A stretch of DNA of 64,000 nt. It comes from Rothia sp035916755 (GTDB taxonomy: Bacteria > Actinomycetota > Actinomycetes > Actinomycetales > Micrococcaceae). Below are positions 36,562 through 45,317 of this stretch, in pieces. The stretch spans positions 186,001 through 250,000 of the forward strand of contig NZ_JAYWIX010000005.1 in assembly GCF_035916755.1 (NCBI RefSeq). Direction: 5' to 3'. How positions within the stretch are numbered: position 1 is the stretch's first letter; every line of letters begins with the position of its first letter. Position numbers and translations under genes: made by a program. Under the pieces are notes generated by a model. The model did no database searches. It was not told the origin of the DNA and saw nothing but the letters and a program-made list of their open reading frames with translations.

Positions 36562-37047
36562 ATGATGGTCATGTATCGAATCATGACTGTGTGTACCGGG
36601 AATATCTGCCGCTCTCCGATGGGCGAATATCTGATTAGACAGGCTGCCAGGGAGGCCGGCCTTGAGCTTGAGGTTGCTTCAAGCGGGATTTCGAATGAGG
36701 AGGAAGGCAACCCGATTGACCGCCGCGCCAAGAAGGTCTTAGATGAGCTAAACATCAACACCAGCTCCCATCGAGCCAAGCAGTTCACGCGCGCTGATTT
36801 TGACCGCTACGACCTGGTGCTTGCTATGGACACCAGCCACTACCGCCGCTTGCAGCAGCTGGCCCCCACCCCGCAGGCGGCTCAGAAGGTTCGGCTCATG
36901 CGCGAGTTTGATCCGGCCCTAACCGGCCAGCCCCTCGATGAACTGGGAATCTATGACCCCTGGTACGGGGATATGAGCGACTTTTACGAAACCTTTCAGA
37001 TGATTCGGGATGCCGTGCCCGGAGTCATCGAGTGTGCTCGAGGCTAG
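36562..37047 (+). CDS. Low-molecular-weight protein tyrosine phosphatase
   Basis: 161 residues. The CX5R active site is CTGNICRS (C11 to R17) at the very N-terminus, as in this family, and the general-acid loop is IYDPWYG near residue 131. It hydrolyses phosphotyrosine, perhaps on capsule regulators. ATG at 36562, with another at 36571; either is possible. The next gene starts inside its last codons, so they are cotranscribed. Confidence 0.93.
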   Translation: MMVMYRIMTVCTGNICRSPMGEYLIRQAAREAGLELEVASSGISNEEEGNPIDRRAKKVLDELNINTSSHRAKQFTRADFDRYDLVLAMDTSHYRRLQQLAPTPQAAQKVRLMREFDPALTGQPLDELGIYDPWYGDMSDFYETFQMIRDAVPGVIECARG

Positions 37048-37651
37048 ATCAGCGGTGCAAGTTCTTGGCATGCCGACTTTGGCTGAGCAGGTTATAGCCA
37101 CCCGGCAAAAGGTGGTGGAACAACGCCCTGTGCTGGTGGCTCTTGATGGACGCAGTGGGGCGGGTAAGACCACTCTGGCAGGTGAGTTGGCGGCTTGTGT
37201 GCGGGGGCGGGGGCTGGTTGTTGAGGTTTTCCACCTTGAGGATTTGTATCAGGGTTGGGAGGGTTTGGCACAGGCGGCGCGGGTGTGGCAGCGGTTGGCT
37301 GAGGCGGTGATGGACGGGCGGGCCAACTTCCCTGGGTCTGCTCCGCGCTGGTTTGGCTGGGATTGGTCTGCTTCCAAGCCGACCGGGCCGCATACCTTGA
37401 CTGTGCCGGAGGAACTGAGGGGTGGCGTCCTGCTGGCTGAGGGTGTGGGGGCTTTGACCGGTGCCCACGATGTGGGTGTTTTCGTGGAGCTTGATGCTGA
37501 CCGGCGCAGGCAGCGGGCGCTGGCCCGCGACGGGGAGACCTACCGCCCCTACTGGGACATGTGGGCAGCCCAGGAAGATGAACTCCTGGCCCACCAAGAA
37601 GCTATCTACCGGGATAGCAAACACATATCCTTCCCCATGCCAGAGGAGTAG
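37034..37651 (+). CDS. Uridine-kinase-like P-loop NTPase
   Basis: About 205 residues. Walker A LDGRSGAGKTTLA is near residue 40, FHLEDLYQGWEGL is the kinase-type Asp loop and LLAEGVGALTG the Walker B region, followed by LDADRRRQRALARDG. This is the small uridine kinase/AAA-33-like family, probably a phosphotransferase of unknown substrate. The start is uncertain: GTG at 37034 has GGAG 9 nt upstream; ATG at 37070 is an alternative. It overlaps the phosphatase by 14 bp. Confidence 0.75.
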   Translation: MLEARSAVQVLGMPTLAEQVIATRQKVVEQRPVLVALDGRSGAGKTTLAGELAACVRGRGLVVEVFHLEDLYQGWEGLAQAARVWQRLAEAVMDGRANFPGSAPRWFGWDWSASKPTGPHTLTVPEELRGGVLLAEGVGALTGAHDVGVFVELDADRRRQRALARDGETYRPYWDMWAAQEDELLAHQEAIYRDSKHISFPMPEE

Positions 37652-37692
37652 GGTAGAGGGGTAGGCCTCACAGAAAGCACAGAAGAAGAACC

Positions 37693-38919
37693 GTGACCCT
37701 CCCACAGTCGTCCTCACCTAAGCCCTTCCCCATTTCACTGATTTTTACCCTCTCCACCCTCTCTGCGGTGGGGCCATTAGCCATTGATGCCTACCTGGCG
37801 GCTATGCCCACCATCACCCAGGATCTAGGGACCACAGCCACCCGCACCCAGCTGACTCTAACCGCTTTTATGCTGGGCATGGCCCTAGGCCAGCTGGTCA
37901 TTGGCCCCCTCTCAGACCTCATCGGCCGGGTACGCCCCCTCTACATCAGCGTGCTGGTCTCCCTGGCGGCAACCATCGCCTGTATCTTTGTGCCCAATGT
38001 TGAGCTCTTCATAGCGGCCCGCTTTATCATGGGTGCCGCGGCGGCCTCCGGCATGGTTATTTCCCGCGCTATCGTTGCCGACTCCACTGTGGGCCTGCAA
38101 ACGGCCAAGCTCATGGGCATCATGATGATGATTAACAGTTTCGCCCCTGTGATTGCTCCCCTGCTGGGCGGCGTGATTCTGGAGTTCGCCACCTGGCGCA
38201 CTATCTTCACCGTCATTGCCGCCTTCATGGCTGTCTCTACCATCTGCGTCTATACCTTCGTGCGCGAAACCCTACCGGTCGAAAAGCGCCGTACCGGCGG
38301 CCTGGCCACTACCTACCGGGGCATCGGGGAGGTTCTCAAGATTCCCCGCTTCCGCGGCTACATGCTGACCATGACCCTGGCCTTTGGCTCTATCTTTGCC
38401 TACGTTTCGGCTTCCACCTATGTGCTACAGAATGTGCTGGGACTTTCTTCCCTGCACTACACCTGGGTCTTTGGCATCAACTCTATGGGCATCGTTGCTA
38501 TGAGCTCCCTGGCAACCTACCTGGTCGGCAGGGTAGCTATCCGCCGGACGCTCACCGTCGGTGTGGTGCTCATGTTCACCGCCGCTGTGCTCATCACCGG
38601 CACCTTCTTAGCCGGTATCACCCTGGTGCCCACCCTCATTTTCTTCTTTATGACCACCTGCGCCATGGGCCTGATTGCCGGTAATGCTAGTTCCTTGGCC
38701 TTGATGGAGGGCCGCCACCTTGCCGGGTCGGCCTCGGCTGTACTGGGTACGGTGCAGTCCCTGATGGGTGGGCTGGCGACCGCCCTATCTGCCTTAGGCG
38801 GCGGCCATGCGGTGCTCCCCCTGGCCTTCACCATGCTAGGCTTTTCCGCCCTCTCCCTCCTGGCCCTCCTGACCACACCCACAGCAGAGGCGGACTACGC
38901 CAAAGGGGCTAGGCGTTAA
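37693..38919 (+). CDS. Bcr/CflA-type multidrug MFS exporter
   Basis: 408 residues, 12 membrane helices. The DHA1 Bcr/CflA signature AIDAYLAAMPTI in helix 1 and GPLSDLIGRVRPLYIS between helices 2 and 3 are present. Pumps drugs or sulfonamide/bicyclomycin-like compounds out with H+; substrate not readable here. GTG start with GAAGAAG upstream. Convergent with pabC across 168 bp in which I see no perfect terminator. Confidence 0.92.
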   Translation: MTLPQSSSPKPFPISLIFTLSTLSAVGPLAIDAYLAAMPTITQDLGTTATRTQLTLTAFMLGMALGQLVIGPLSDLIGRVRPLYISVLVSLAATIACIFVPNVELFIAARFIMGAAAASGMVISRAIVADSTVGLQTAKLMGIMMMINSFAPVIAPLLGGVILEFATWRTIFTVIAAFMAVSTICVYTFVRETLPVEKRRTGGLATTYRGIGEVLKIPRFRGYMLTMTLAFGSIFAYVSASTYVLQNVLGLSSLHYTWVFGINSMGIVAMSSLATYLVGRVAIRRTLTVGVVLMFTAAVLITGTFLAGITLVPTLIFFFMTTCAMGLIAGNASSLALMEGRHLAGSASAVLGTVQSLMGGLATALSALGGGHAVLPLAFTMLGFSALSLLALLTTPTAEADYAKGARR

Positions 38920-39087
38920 CCTGCCCTATTCCTCATTTTTGCCTTGAGCAGTTGCTGGCCTGACAGACTGAGTCGATGAAGTGAGCCGGTGCGTCAGCAC
39001 TAAAGAGCGAACGGAATCACCTGAGCCTGCGAAGGTGTGAGCCTGTGAAACCCCTTTTGAATAAGTCTCGTAGATTGAGGGATTTAC

Positions 39088-39999
39088 TTAGCAGGGGTGG
39101 TCGTGAGATACGGCTTCAGTGTCTTGAGCCAAATACCCCAGCAACTCCTGGGTCAGCTTCCCCTCCTGGGCAAGGGGGGTACCGTTGAGGTGGGTGACCG
39201 GGGCTAGTAGGCGCACCGAGGACGCCAGCCACACGGCGTCCGCCTCCAGCAGGTCCTGGGGGTAGAGGGGCCCGTAGCCGAGCTCCCAGCCGGCAGCGCG
39301 AGCGCCCGCAAAGATAGCTCCCTGGGTGGTGCCGGGCAGAATGCCGTGGGCCGGTTCGGGGGTGTAGAGCACCTTCTTCTGCCCATCGGTCTTGGCAACG
39401 ATTACCGATGAGGTTGCCCCCTCAAGGATGCGGCGGTCCTCGGTCACCCAGATGGCGTCGTCCGCACCGTGTTTGCTCACATAGCGCAGGACCGACATAT
39501 TGATGGCGTAGGAGAGGGTCTTGGCTCCGGCCAGGAGCCAGGGGTAGGCGGAATCTTCGGCAGGGTCGTGGCCGCGGGGTAGGAGCATGACCCGCACCCC
39601 CTGCTGGCGCTGGCGCAGAATCGTGGGTGAGGACGGGGCTACCGTTACCCAGGTGTGGGGGCCGGCTTCAACGGTACCGCGGGAGATAATGATTTTGACG
39701 GTGTGCTCTTCGCCCAGGAGGGTCTGGGCGCCGGGGCCTGCTGCTTCTAGGGCGGTGGAGAGAGCGGCCCGTAGTTTATCTTCATCAGGTAGGGGCAGGT
39801 CGAGTAGGCGGGCGGAACCGGCCAGGCGAGTCAGGTGGGCTTCAAATTTACGGACGCGGCGGTTAGCGGCCAGCATGGTTTCAAAGACACCGTCGCCGCG
39901 GGTCAGCCCCTGATCTTCAATGTTGATGAGGGGGGCGGTGGCATCGACCAGTTCACCGGCAGGGTTTTCTTGGGTGAGCATTACAACAGTTGTAGTCAT
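39088..39999 (-). CDS. pabC: Aminodeoxychorismate lyase-like PLP class IV enzyme
   Basis: 303 residues. Fold-type IV PLP family: the Schiff-base lysine is K160 (AGAKTLSYAINM), with GDGVFETM early and EGATSSVIV and GILPGTTQGAI late. It most likely cleaves 4-amino-4-deoxychorismate to p-aminobenzoate and pyruvate for folate; a branched-chain aminotransferase is less likely because of its length and motif pattern. TAGGCT is 7 nt upstream of the ATG and may be a leaderless -10. Confidence 0.85.
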   Translation of the reverse strand: MTTTVVMLTQENPAGELVDATAPLINIEDQGLTRGDGVFETMLAANRRVRKFEAHLTRLAGSARLLDLPLPDEDKLRAALSTALEAAGPGAQTLLGEEHTVKIIISRGTVEAGPHTWVTVAPSSPTILRQRQQGVRVMLLPRGHDPAEDSAYPWLLAGAKTLSYAINMSVLRYVSKHGADDAIWVTEDRRILEGATSSVIVAKTDGQKKVLYTPEPAHGILPGTTQGAIFAGARAAGWELGYGPLYPQDLLEADAVWLASSVRLLAPVTHLNGTPLAQEGKLTQELLGYLAQDTEAVSHDHPC

Positions 40000-40241
40000 A
40001 CTTCCAAGCCTAACCCTTAACGCTGATGCTCCCGCGGCAACCTGGCGTTAGGGGTTACGGGGCGGGAGCACCTGATGCGAGCACCGCGTGCGGTGCGAGC
40101 GTTCTTCAAGCCCTCTGGTCGGAGGCTCGAACTCTTTCCCGGCGACACCAGGCGTGGGGTCTAGTGACCGGGTGCATACTTTTACTCTAACCCTGGGCGC
40201 GGGGCTTTCTCAAAGATTTTTGGACTTTTTAGGTCATATTT
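40000..40241 (-). other. Structured gap between thiamine transporter and pabC
   Basis: Contains GCTCCCGC (40028-40035) pairing with GCGGGAGC (40062-40069), and the hairpin GCACCG-CGTG-CGGTGC just after it. None has a U-tail. There is no gene and I do not recognise a riboswitch or tRNA. Confidence 0.4.
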
Positions 40242-41042
40242 TTACTGCCACACCCAGGTGAGGGTGCCAGCAAGTCCCGATGTCACGTAGCCGATGATGA
40301 GCGTTCCCAGACAGCACAGCAGGAAGGTCACATCGTCCCTGCTGTAGACGGGAATGCGGGCCCAGGTGCGGGGCCCGGCACCGAAGCCACGGGCTTCCAT
40401 GGTGACAGCCAGGCGGGTGCCCCGTCGGATAGCCTGCACCAGCAGGGCAAAGGTCTGCCCGGCCAGTGTGCGGACGCGGCGGAACAGGGAGTCACTTGCC
40501 CCTAGCCCGCGCGCCCGCCGTGCCTGACCCAGGGTATGCCATTCGCTGAACATGAGCCCTAGCAGGCGCAGGGCGGCCAAAGCGGCCAGGACGAAGCGGG
40601 CCGGGAGTTTAGCGGTCTGGGCCAGGGAGTCGCCCAGGTGGGTGGGGTCGGTGGTGGTGATGAGTAAGAGGCTGGGAAGAATCAAGGCCAGGCCACGAAC
40701 CATCAGGGAGATACCCATGGCAAGGGAGTCGGTGGTGATCCAGATGAACCCCACATGGAGTACCGTCTCCCCCGTTTTATCGGCGATCAGCGAGGTGGAC
40801 CAGCCGGTAAGCAGGGTGCCAATCAGCAGGGGCCAGAAACGGGCCAGCAGGGCAAAGGGCTGCACGCCCCAGGCTTTGAGCAGAGCCAGTTCAAGAGCAA
40901 AAACTACCAGGGCTGTGCCCCAGTCTTTGATGAGCAGCAGCCCTATCGACAGCAGGAAGGTAGCCAGCAGCTTGGTGCCCGCGTTGAGTTTTCCGGCGCG
41001 GCTACGGTGGGCAGGGCCTAGCGCGAAAAGGTCAAGAGCCAT
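40242..41042 (-). CDS. ykoC: ECF transporter T component (YkoC-like)
   Basis: 266 residues, five or six membrane helices. The two coupling-helix motifs ARRARGLG and MEARGFG are conserved, and they link the T component to the ATPases. Overlaps the ATPase gene by 11 bp; third gene of the TPP-riboswitch operon. It should energise thiamine or HMP uptake with YkoE and YkoD. Confidence 0.92.
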   Translation of the reverse strand: MALDLFALGPAHRSRAGKLNAGTKLLATFLLSIGLLLIKDWGTALVVFALELALLKAWGVQPFALLARFWPLLIGTLLTGWSTSLIADKTGETVLHVGFIWITTDSLAMGISLMVRGLALILPSLLLITTTDPTHLGDSLAQTAKLPARFVLAALAALRLLGLMFSEWHTLGQARRARGLGASDSLFRRVRTLAGQTFALLVQAIRRGTRLAVTMEARGFGAGPRTWARIPVYSRDDVTFLLCCLGTLIIGYVTSGLAGTLTWVWQ

Positions 41043-42633
41043 GGGCAGGTTCCGCTTTCTGCAAGGTCAGGCGCTTACCGCCGAGGGCCGCTACATAGTC
41101 TGTATCGTGGGTTACCGAAATAATGGCAAGCCCCCGGTCAAGCAGTTCTTTGATGAGGGTGACGAGCTCGGCCCAGGTGGTGGCGTCCTGCCCGAAGGTA
41201 GGTTCATCAAGTACCAAAATAGCCGGTTCGGTGGCCAGAGCTGTGGCTACCGACAGCCGCCGTTTTTCACCGCCCGAGAGGGTGAAGGGATTGGCATCAG
41301 CCAGGTGGGTAAGGCGCAGGCGGGCTAGGAGCTCATCGGTGCGGGCAGCCAGCCGGTCTTCATCAATCTTCTCCTTGCGCACACGGGCCAGGTGCCGGGG
41401 GCCAAACTCTAGTTCTGCGCGCACGGTGGGGGCAAGGAACTGTTGTTCCGGCTCCTGGAAGACCAGACCGATGCGGTCGGCCAGCTCGGCAGCGGGCCAC
41501 CTAGCAGGGTCGGAACTGCGATGCCTAGCGGGTAGACCCGCGGTGAGTGTCTCGTGGGCGTAGACCTGCCCCGTAGCCGGGTAGATTAGCCCGGCAAGGG
41601 TCAGCGCCAGGGTCGATTTCCCGGCCCCGTTGGGCCCCAGCAGAGCCAGGTGCTCCCCGGAGGAAAGGGGCAGGTTGATTCCACTAGCCAGGGTGGGCAG
41701 ATCGAGGGTGGGCACCTGCCCCGTAGCGATAGCACGGGAGCGCTCCTTGCGCTGGCGACGAGTAGGTAGCTGCCGGGTCAGGCTCACCTCGCGGGCTTCA
41801 AGTAACGGGGAGGGCTCGTCCTCTCCCTGCCCGGGGCGGACGTCCGCCCCCTCCTGCTCTACCCGGGGCGGGTGGGGCACATAGCCGGGCACCCACACCC
41901 CACCGGCAATGAGCTGGTCGCGGGCCTGTTCCAGCACCAGCGCAGGCGGGCCATCAAAGCTAATTCCGCCCTGAGCATCGAGCACCAGCACCCGGTCAAC
42001 GTGCTCTGCCCAAATACCAACCCGGTGTTCAATAACCACCAGGGTAGCACCCGATGCGGCAGCGGCGGCCAGGACGGCATCGCGCACCTCAAGCACGCCC
42101 GCCGGATCAAGGTTGGCGGTGGGTTCGTCCAGGAGCAGGGCACCGGGGTGCATAGCCAAGATGCCGGCTAAGCCCAGCCTCTGCTTCTGCCCGCCAGAAA
42201 GAGCCGAGGTGGAACGGTCAAGGGGCAGGGAGCCCAGACCGACAGCGTCCAGAGCCCAGGTCACCCGGTCCCAGATATCCTCGCGGGGCACCCCCAGGTT
42301 CTCGGGCCCAAAGGCCACGTCATCGCCCACCCGCGCCAACACCACCGAGCTTTCGGGGTCCTGCTGCATGAGCCCGCAGACCCCGCGGGCCTCGGTGGGA
42401 GCCTGCCCGTTGACAGTCAGCTCACCTAGCTGGGTTTGGTCGTCCTCATCAACAAGCAGACCCGCCATGGCGTGCAGCAGAGTCGATTTGCCCGCGCCAG
42501 ATGGGCCCACCAGGAGCACCTTCTGCCCCGGGGCAATCTCAAAGTTCAGCCCCGAAAAGGCAGGGGTGGCCCGCCCGGGGTGATGCCAGCCAAAATCACG
42601 GGCCACAAAGCGGGCCCCCTGCTCTACCTGCAC
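41032..42633 (-). CDS. ykoD: ECF transporter double ATPase (YkoD-like)
   Basis: 533 residues: two ABC ATPase domains in one chain. First: Walker A GPSGAGKST at 43-51, signature LSGGQKQRLG, Walker B LLLDEPTA. Second: GPNGAGKST near 330, signature LSGGEKRRLS, Walker B ILVLDEPT. The link of about 70 residues is charged and low complexity. GTG start, 15 bp after ykoE. It is the energy module of the thiamine-precursor transporter. Confidence 0.94.
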   Translation of the reverse strand: MQVEQGARFVARDFGWHHPGRATPAFSGLNFEIAPGQKVLLVGPSGAGKSTLLHAMAGLLVDEDDQTQLGELTVNGQAPTEARGVCGLMQQDPESSVVLARVGDDVAFGPENLGVPREDIWDRVTWALDAVGLGSLPLDRSTSALSGGQKQRLGLAGILAMHPGALLLDEPTANLDPAGVLEVRDAVLAAAAASGATLVVIEHRVGIWAEHVDRVLVLDAQGGISFDGPPALVLEQARDQLIAGGVWVPGYVPHPPRVEQEGADVRPGQGEDEPSPLLEAREVSLTRQLPTRRQRKERSRAIATGQVPTLDLPTLASGINLPLSSGEHLALLGPNGAGKSTLALTLAGLIYPATGQVYAHETLTAGLPARHRSSDPARWPAAELADRIGLVFQEPEQQFLAPTVRAELEFGPRHLARVRKEKIDEDRLAARTDELLARLRLTHLADANPFTLSGGEKRRLSVATALATEPAILVLDEPTFGQDATTWAELVTLIKELLDRGLAIISVTHDTDYVAALGGKRLTLQKAEPAHGS

Positions 42634-42648
42634 GCGCCTGCCTCTGCT

Positions 42649-43269
42649 CTAGGCCTGGGAACGGGGTGAGGTGCTAGCCCGGCGGCTACGGTTACGACCG
42701 GCAGCCAGGGAGTCCAGCACACCGGTGGTAGCCAGGGCACGGGTCAGCAACCAGGAGACCAGGCCAGCCAGCAGGGTGCCGGAAATAATGCCGCACACCG
42801 CGTAGGTGACAGCCTTGGAGCCCTCAAAGACGCCCGCATAGTAGATAAAGAGCTCAGAAATACTCATAAAGGCACCGGCAGAAGCACCCGCCAACAGGGC
42901 GGTGCCCAGGTTCCAGACGCGGTAGGCAAAGAGCAGGAAGACCAGTTCGGTACCCAGACCCTGAATAATGCCGGAAAGAATGATGGCAACAGAGTAGCTA
43001 CTGCCCAGCAGCATAGAAATCACCGCCGCCAGCAGTTCGGTGTAGAGGGCAGCGCCGGGTTTACGGATGATATAGCCGCCAAGGACGCCCGCAATCAGCC
43101 AGGTACCGCCCACCAGGGAGGCGTACTCGGGGGCCAGGGCCAGGGCGGTTTGGGCCATGTTGTAGCCGCCGTTATTCCAGGCCCAGAAAAGCACAGCGCA
43201 GGCAACAGCCAGCACAGAAGCTACTACGATATCGTTAACGCGCCAGGTCAGCGCAGCTTTCTTAGACAT
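42649..43269 (-). CDS. ykoE: ECF transporter S component, YkoE-type (thiamine/HMP)
   Basis: 206 residues, five or six membrane helices; the first helices include NDIVVASVLAVACAVLFWAW and AGVLGGYIIRKPGAALYTELL (quoted in parts), characteristic of YkoE. The C-terminus is basic. It should bind hydroxymethylpyrimidine or thiamine. AAAGGAAGG is 7 nt before the ATG. The TPP riboswitch upstream makes the substrate class reliable. Confidence 0.92.
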   Translation of the reverse strand: MSKKAALTWRVNDIVVASVLAVACAVLFWAWNNGGYNMAQTALALAPEYASLVGGTWLIAGVLGGYIIRKPGAALYTELLAAVISMLLGSSYSVAIILSGIIQGLGTELVFLLFAYRVWNLGTALLAGASAGAFMSISELFIYYAGVFEGSKAVTYAVCGIISGTLLAGLVSWLLTRALATTGVLDSLAAGRNRSRRASTSPRSQA

Positions 43270-43311
43270 AAAGCCTTCCTTTGGTGTGGTACAGCAAAGG
43301 GGGCATGCACA

Positions 43312-43329
43312 GGCAGGGGACAGCCTGCC
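43312..43329 (-). other. Hairpin in the riboswitch expression platform
   Basis: GGCAGG-GGACAG-CCTGCC lies just downstream of the TPP aptamer and 43 bp before ykoE. It has little U-tail; its CCCCTG stretch could also pair with the aptamer's CAGGGG, so it may be the regulatory switch. Confidence 0.45.
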
Positions 43330-43337
43330 GTTCTTTT

Positions 43338-43423
43338 CGACTCCCTAGCGCCGGTACTAACCGGATCAGGTTCGAGGGTCTGCGTGTGCACTCTCAGCGC
43401 CCCGTGTGGGCGCTCCCCTGTCG
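43338..43423 (-). promoter_or_regulatory. TPP (THI-element) riboswitch
   Basis: On the minus strand the aptamer reads CGACAGGGGAGCGCC, then GCGCTGAGAGTGCAC, CAGACCCTCGAACCTGATC, CGGTTAGTACCGGCG and TAGGGAGTCG. All conserved THI blocks (CTGAGA, ACCTGATC, GTTAxTACCxGCGxAGGGA) are present. It should shut off ykoEDC when thiamine pyrophosphate is ample. Confidence 0.95.
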
Positions 43424-43607
43424 TTTCCGCCGTGGGCGGACGTTCCTTCTGAACGCCTTTGTAGTATAGGCAGGTCAGCCCGGCAAAGAAAAGATACAAA
43501 CTTTTATGACAGAAGCCGCTGCCAGCTGCCCACATTTACACAGTACTGATAGTGTTAGTGCCAGTAGCTCTCTGCAGAGCCTCTATCAGCTACCGAAAGG
43601 GAACCTC

Positions 43608-43871
43608 ATGAACCCCCTCATCAAAATCGCAGGAACCGCTGCCTCACTCGGCGGCGTTGCCCTGGCCAACAAGGTCCTGGGCGCAACCTGGACCAAGATT
43701 ACCGGCAATGAGCCGCCCGCCAATAACCCCGACGACGATGAGCGCTGGCGCGACATCATCCTCTGGTCCCTCATCACCGGCCTGGTCGGCACCGTCATCA
43801 AGGTCAGCATCACCCGTGCCCAGCACAAGATTGAAGCAAAGGCCGGATCAGGCAACCAGGCTGAGGTCTAA
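43608..43871 (+). CDS. DUF4235 family small membrane protein
   Basis: 87 residues. GVALANKVLGATWTKITGNEPP and a C-terminal membrane segment with GLVGTVIKVSITRAQHK are the usual DUF4235 pattern. Start at MNPLIK with GAAAGGGA upstream; the longer frame to 43506 has no support. Function unknown; a strong terminator follows. Confidence 0.9.
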   Translation: MNPLIKIAGTAASLGGVALANKVLGATWTKITGNEPPANNPDDDERWRDIILWSLITGLVGTVIKVSITRAQHKIEAKAGSGNQAEV

Positions 43872-43894
43872 GCTCGGTCGGTAGTCCCGCCTGC

Positions 43895-43932
43895 AAGGCT
43901 GGCCCCGCTCAGTGGAGAGCGGGGCCAGCCTT
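43895..43932 (+). terminator. Strong intrinsic terminator
   Basis: AAGGCTGGCCCCGCTC pairs with GAGCGGGGCCAGCCTT around AGTGGA, followed by TTTATTTTTA. Confidence 0.95.
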
Positions 43933-43997
43933 TATTTTTACCGTCATTTAACCGTTTCACAGGCTACAAGTAGCAACCGGGCCGATAGCATATAGCC

Positions 43998-45305
43998 ATG
44001 ACCACACCAGCACCCGGTAGCGCCACCGCTACCGCCCCTGCCTCCCGCTCCACCTTCTTCGCCTGGACCCTGTGGGACGTGGGCAACGCCAGCTTCAACG
44101 CCATCATGACGACCTTCGTCTTCACGGTCTATCTCACCAGCTCCAGCTTTGGCAGCACCGAGCACACCTCGGCCGTCCTCTCCGCCGGTCTCACCATCGC
44201 AGGTTTCTGCATCGCCCTACTCGCCCCGCTCTCGGGCCAGCGGGCCGATGTGACCGGCCGCCGCGGCCTCTGGCTGACCGTCAACAGCCTGCTCCTGGTG
44301 CTTCTAATGGCCCTGTGCTTCTTCGTAGCCCCCTCCCCCGACTACCTTATCTGGGGTGTGGCACTACTGGCCCTGGGCAACCTGGTCAATGAGTTTGCCG
44401 TGGTCAACTACAATGCTATCCTGCCCACCATCTCCACCCGCGATACCATCGGCAAAATGAGCGGAACAGGCTGGGCAGCTGGCTACTTTGGCGGTATCGT
44501 AGCCCTGCTCCTTGTACTCGTGGGATTCATCTCCCCCGGCCTGCTGGGCATTACGGAGGACGGCGCCCTCAACATCCGTGCCGTGGCCCTCTTCTCGGCA
44601 GCCTGGGCTCTGATTTTCTCCTTGCCCCTGATTCTCAAGGTGCACTCCCTGCCGCAAGCGGTGCGTTCGGATGCCCCCCGCACCGGCATTCTCGCCTCTT
44701 ACAAACAGCTTCTCGCCACCGTCGTCAGGCTCTACCAGCAGGCACCAACGACCCTCTACTTCTTGGTGTCGTCCGCTGTTTTCCGCGACGGCCTCAACGG
44801 TATCTTTACCTTCGGCGGCGTCCTTGCGGCAGGTTCTTTCGGCTTTAGCACCAACCAGGTGATTATCTTTGCCATCTTCGGCAATATCGTGGCAGGGGCA
44901 GGGGCCATGCTGGGCGGCTTCTTCGACGACCGTTTTGGCCCCAAACGCGTCATTATCTTCTCGCTGGTAGCCCTCATCACGGTAGCTGTCCCCCTACTGG
45001 TGTGGCCGTCCACCACCATGTTCTGGGTCTGCGGCCTCGCCCTGTGCGCCTTTGTCGGCCCGGCCCAGTCAGCGGCCCGGTCCTACCTGGGGCGCCTGGT
45101 TGAGGAGGGCCAGGAAGGTGAGATTTACGGGCTCTACTCCACCACCGGCCGCGCAGCCAGCTTTCTGGCCCCCGCCCTCTTCGGCGTCTTCGTCACCCTC
45201 ATGGGCAGCCAAATCTGGGGCATCGTCGGCATCATTATCGTGCTCCTGGCAGGTCTGCTTCTGATGATTCCTATCAAGGACCCGCAGGTGGCCGCAGGGA
45301 AGTAA
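43998..45305 (+). CDS. UMF1/Atg22-type MFS transporter
   Basis: 435 residues, 12 membrane helices. The UMF1 hallmark is at the start: AWTLWDVGNASFNAIMTTFVF and, later, GQRADVTGRRGLWL, LGNLVNEFAVVNYNAILP and ISGxGWAAGYFGG-like sequence (read as MSGTGWAAGYFGG). Probably exports amino acids or other small molecules. TAGCAT 6 nt upstream of the ATG suggests a leaderless start. It converges on the gene at 45318 with 12 bp between. Confidence 0.9.
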   Translation: MTTPAPGSATATAPASRSTFFAWTLWDVGNASFNAIMTTFVFTVYLTSSSFGSTEHTSAVLSAGLTIAGFCIALLAPLSGQRADVTGRRGLWLTVNSLLLVLLMALCFFVAPSPDYLIWGVALLALGNLVNEFAVVNYNAILPTISTRDTIGKMSGTGWAAGYFGGIVALLLVLVGFISPGLLGITEDGALNIRAVALFSAAWALIFSLPLILKVHSLPQAVRSDAPRTGILASYKQLLATVVRLYQQAPTTLYFLVSSAVFRDGLNGIFTFGGVLAAGSFGFSTNQVIIFAIFGNIVAGAGAMLGGFFDDRFGPKRVIIFSLVALITVAVPLLVWPSTTMFWVCGLALCAFVGPAQSAARSYLGRLVEEGQEGEIYGLYSTTGRAASFLAPALFGVFVTLMGSQIWGIVGIIIVLLAGLLLMIPIKDPQVAAGK

Positions 45306-45317
45306 GCCTTGACCGGG

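Noticed and set aside
40000..40241. tRNA-like words (GGTCGGAGGCTCGAACTC) in the gap before pabC
   Set aside because: No cloverleaf, acceptor stem or anticodon arm could be built.
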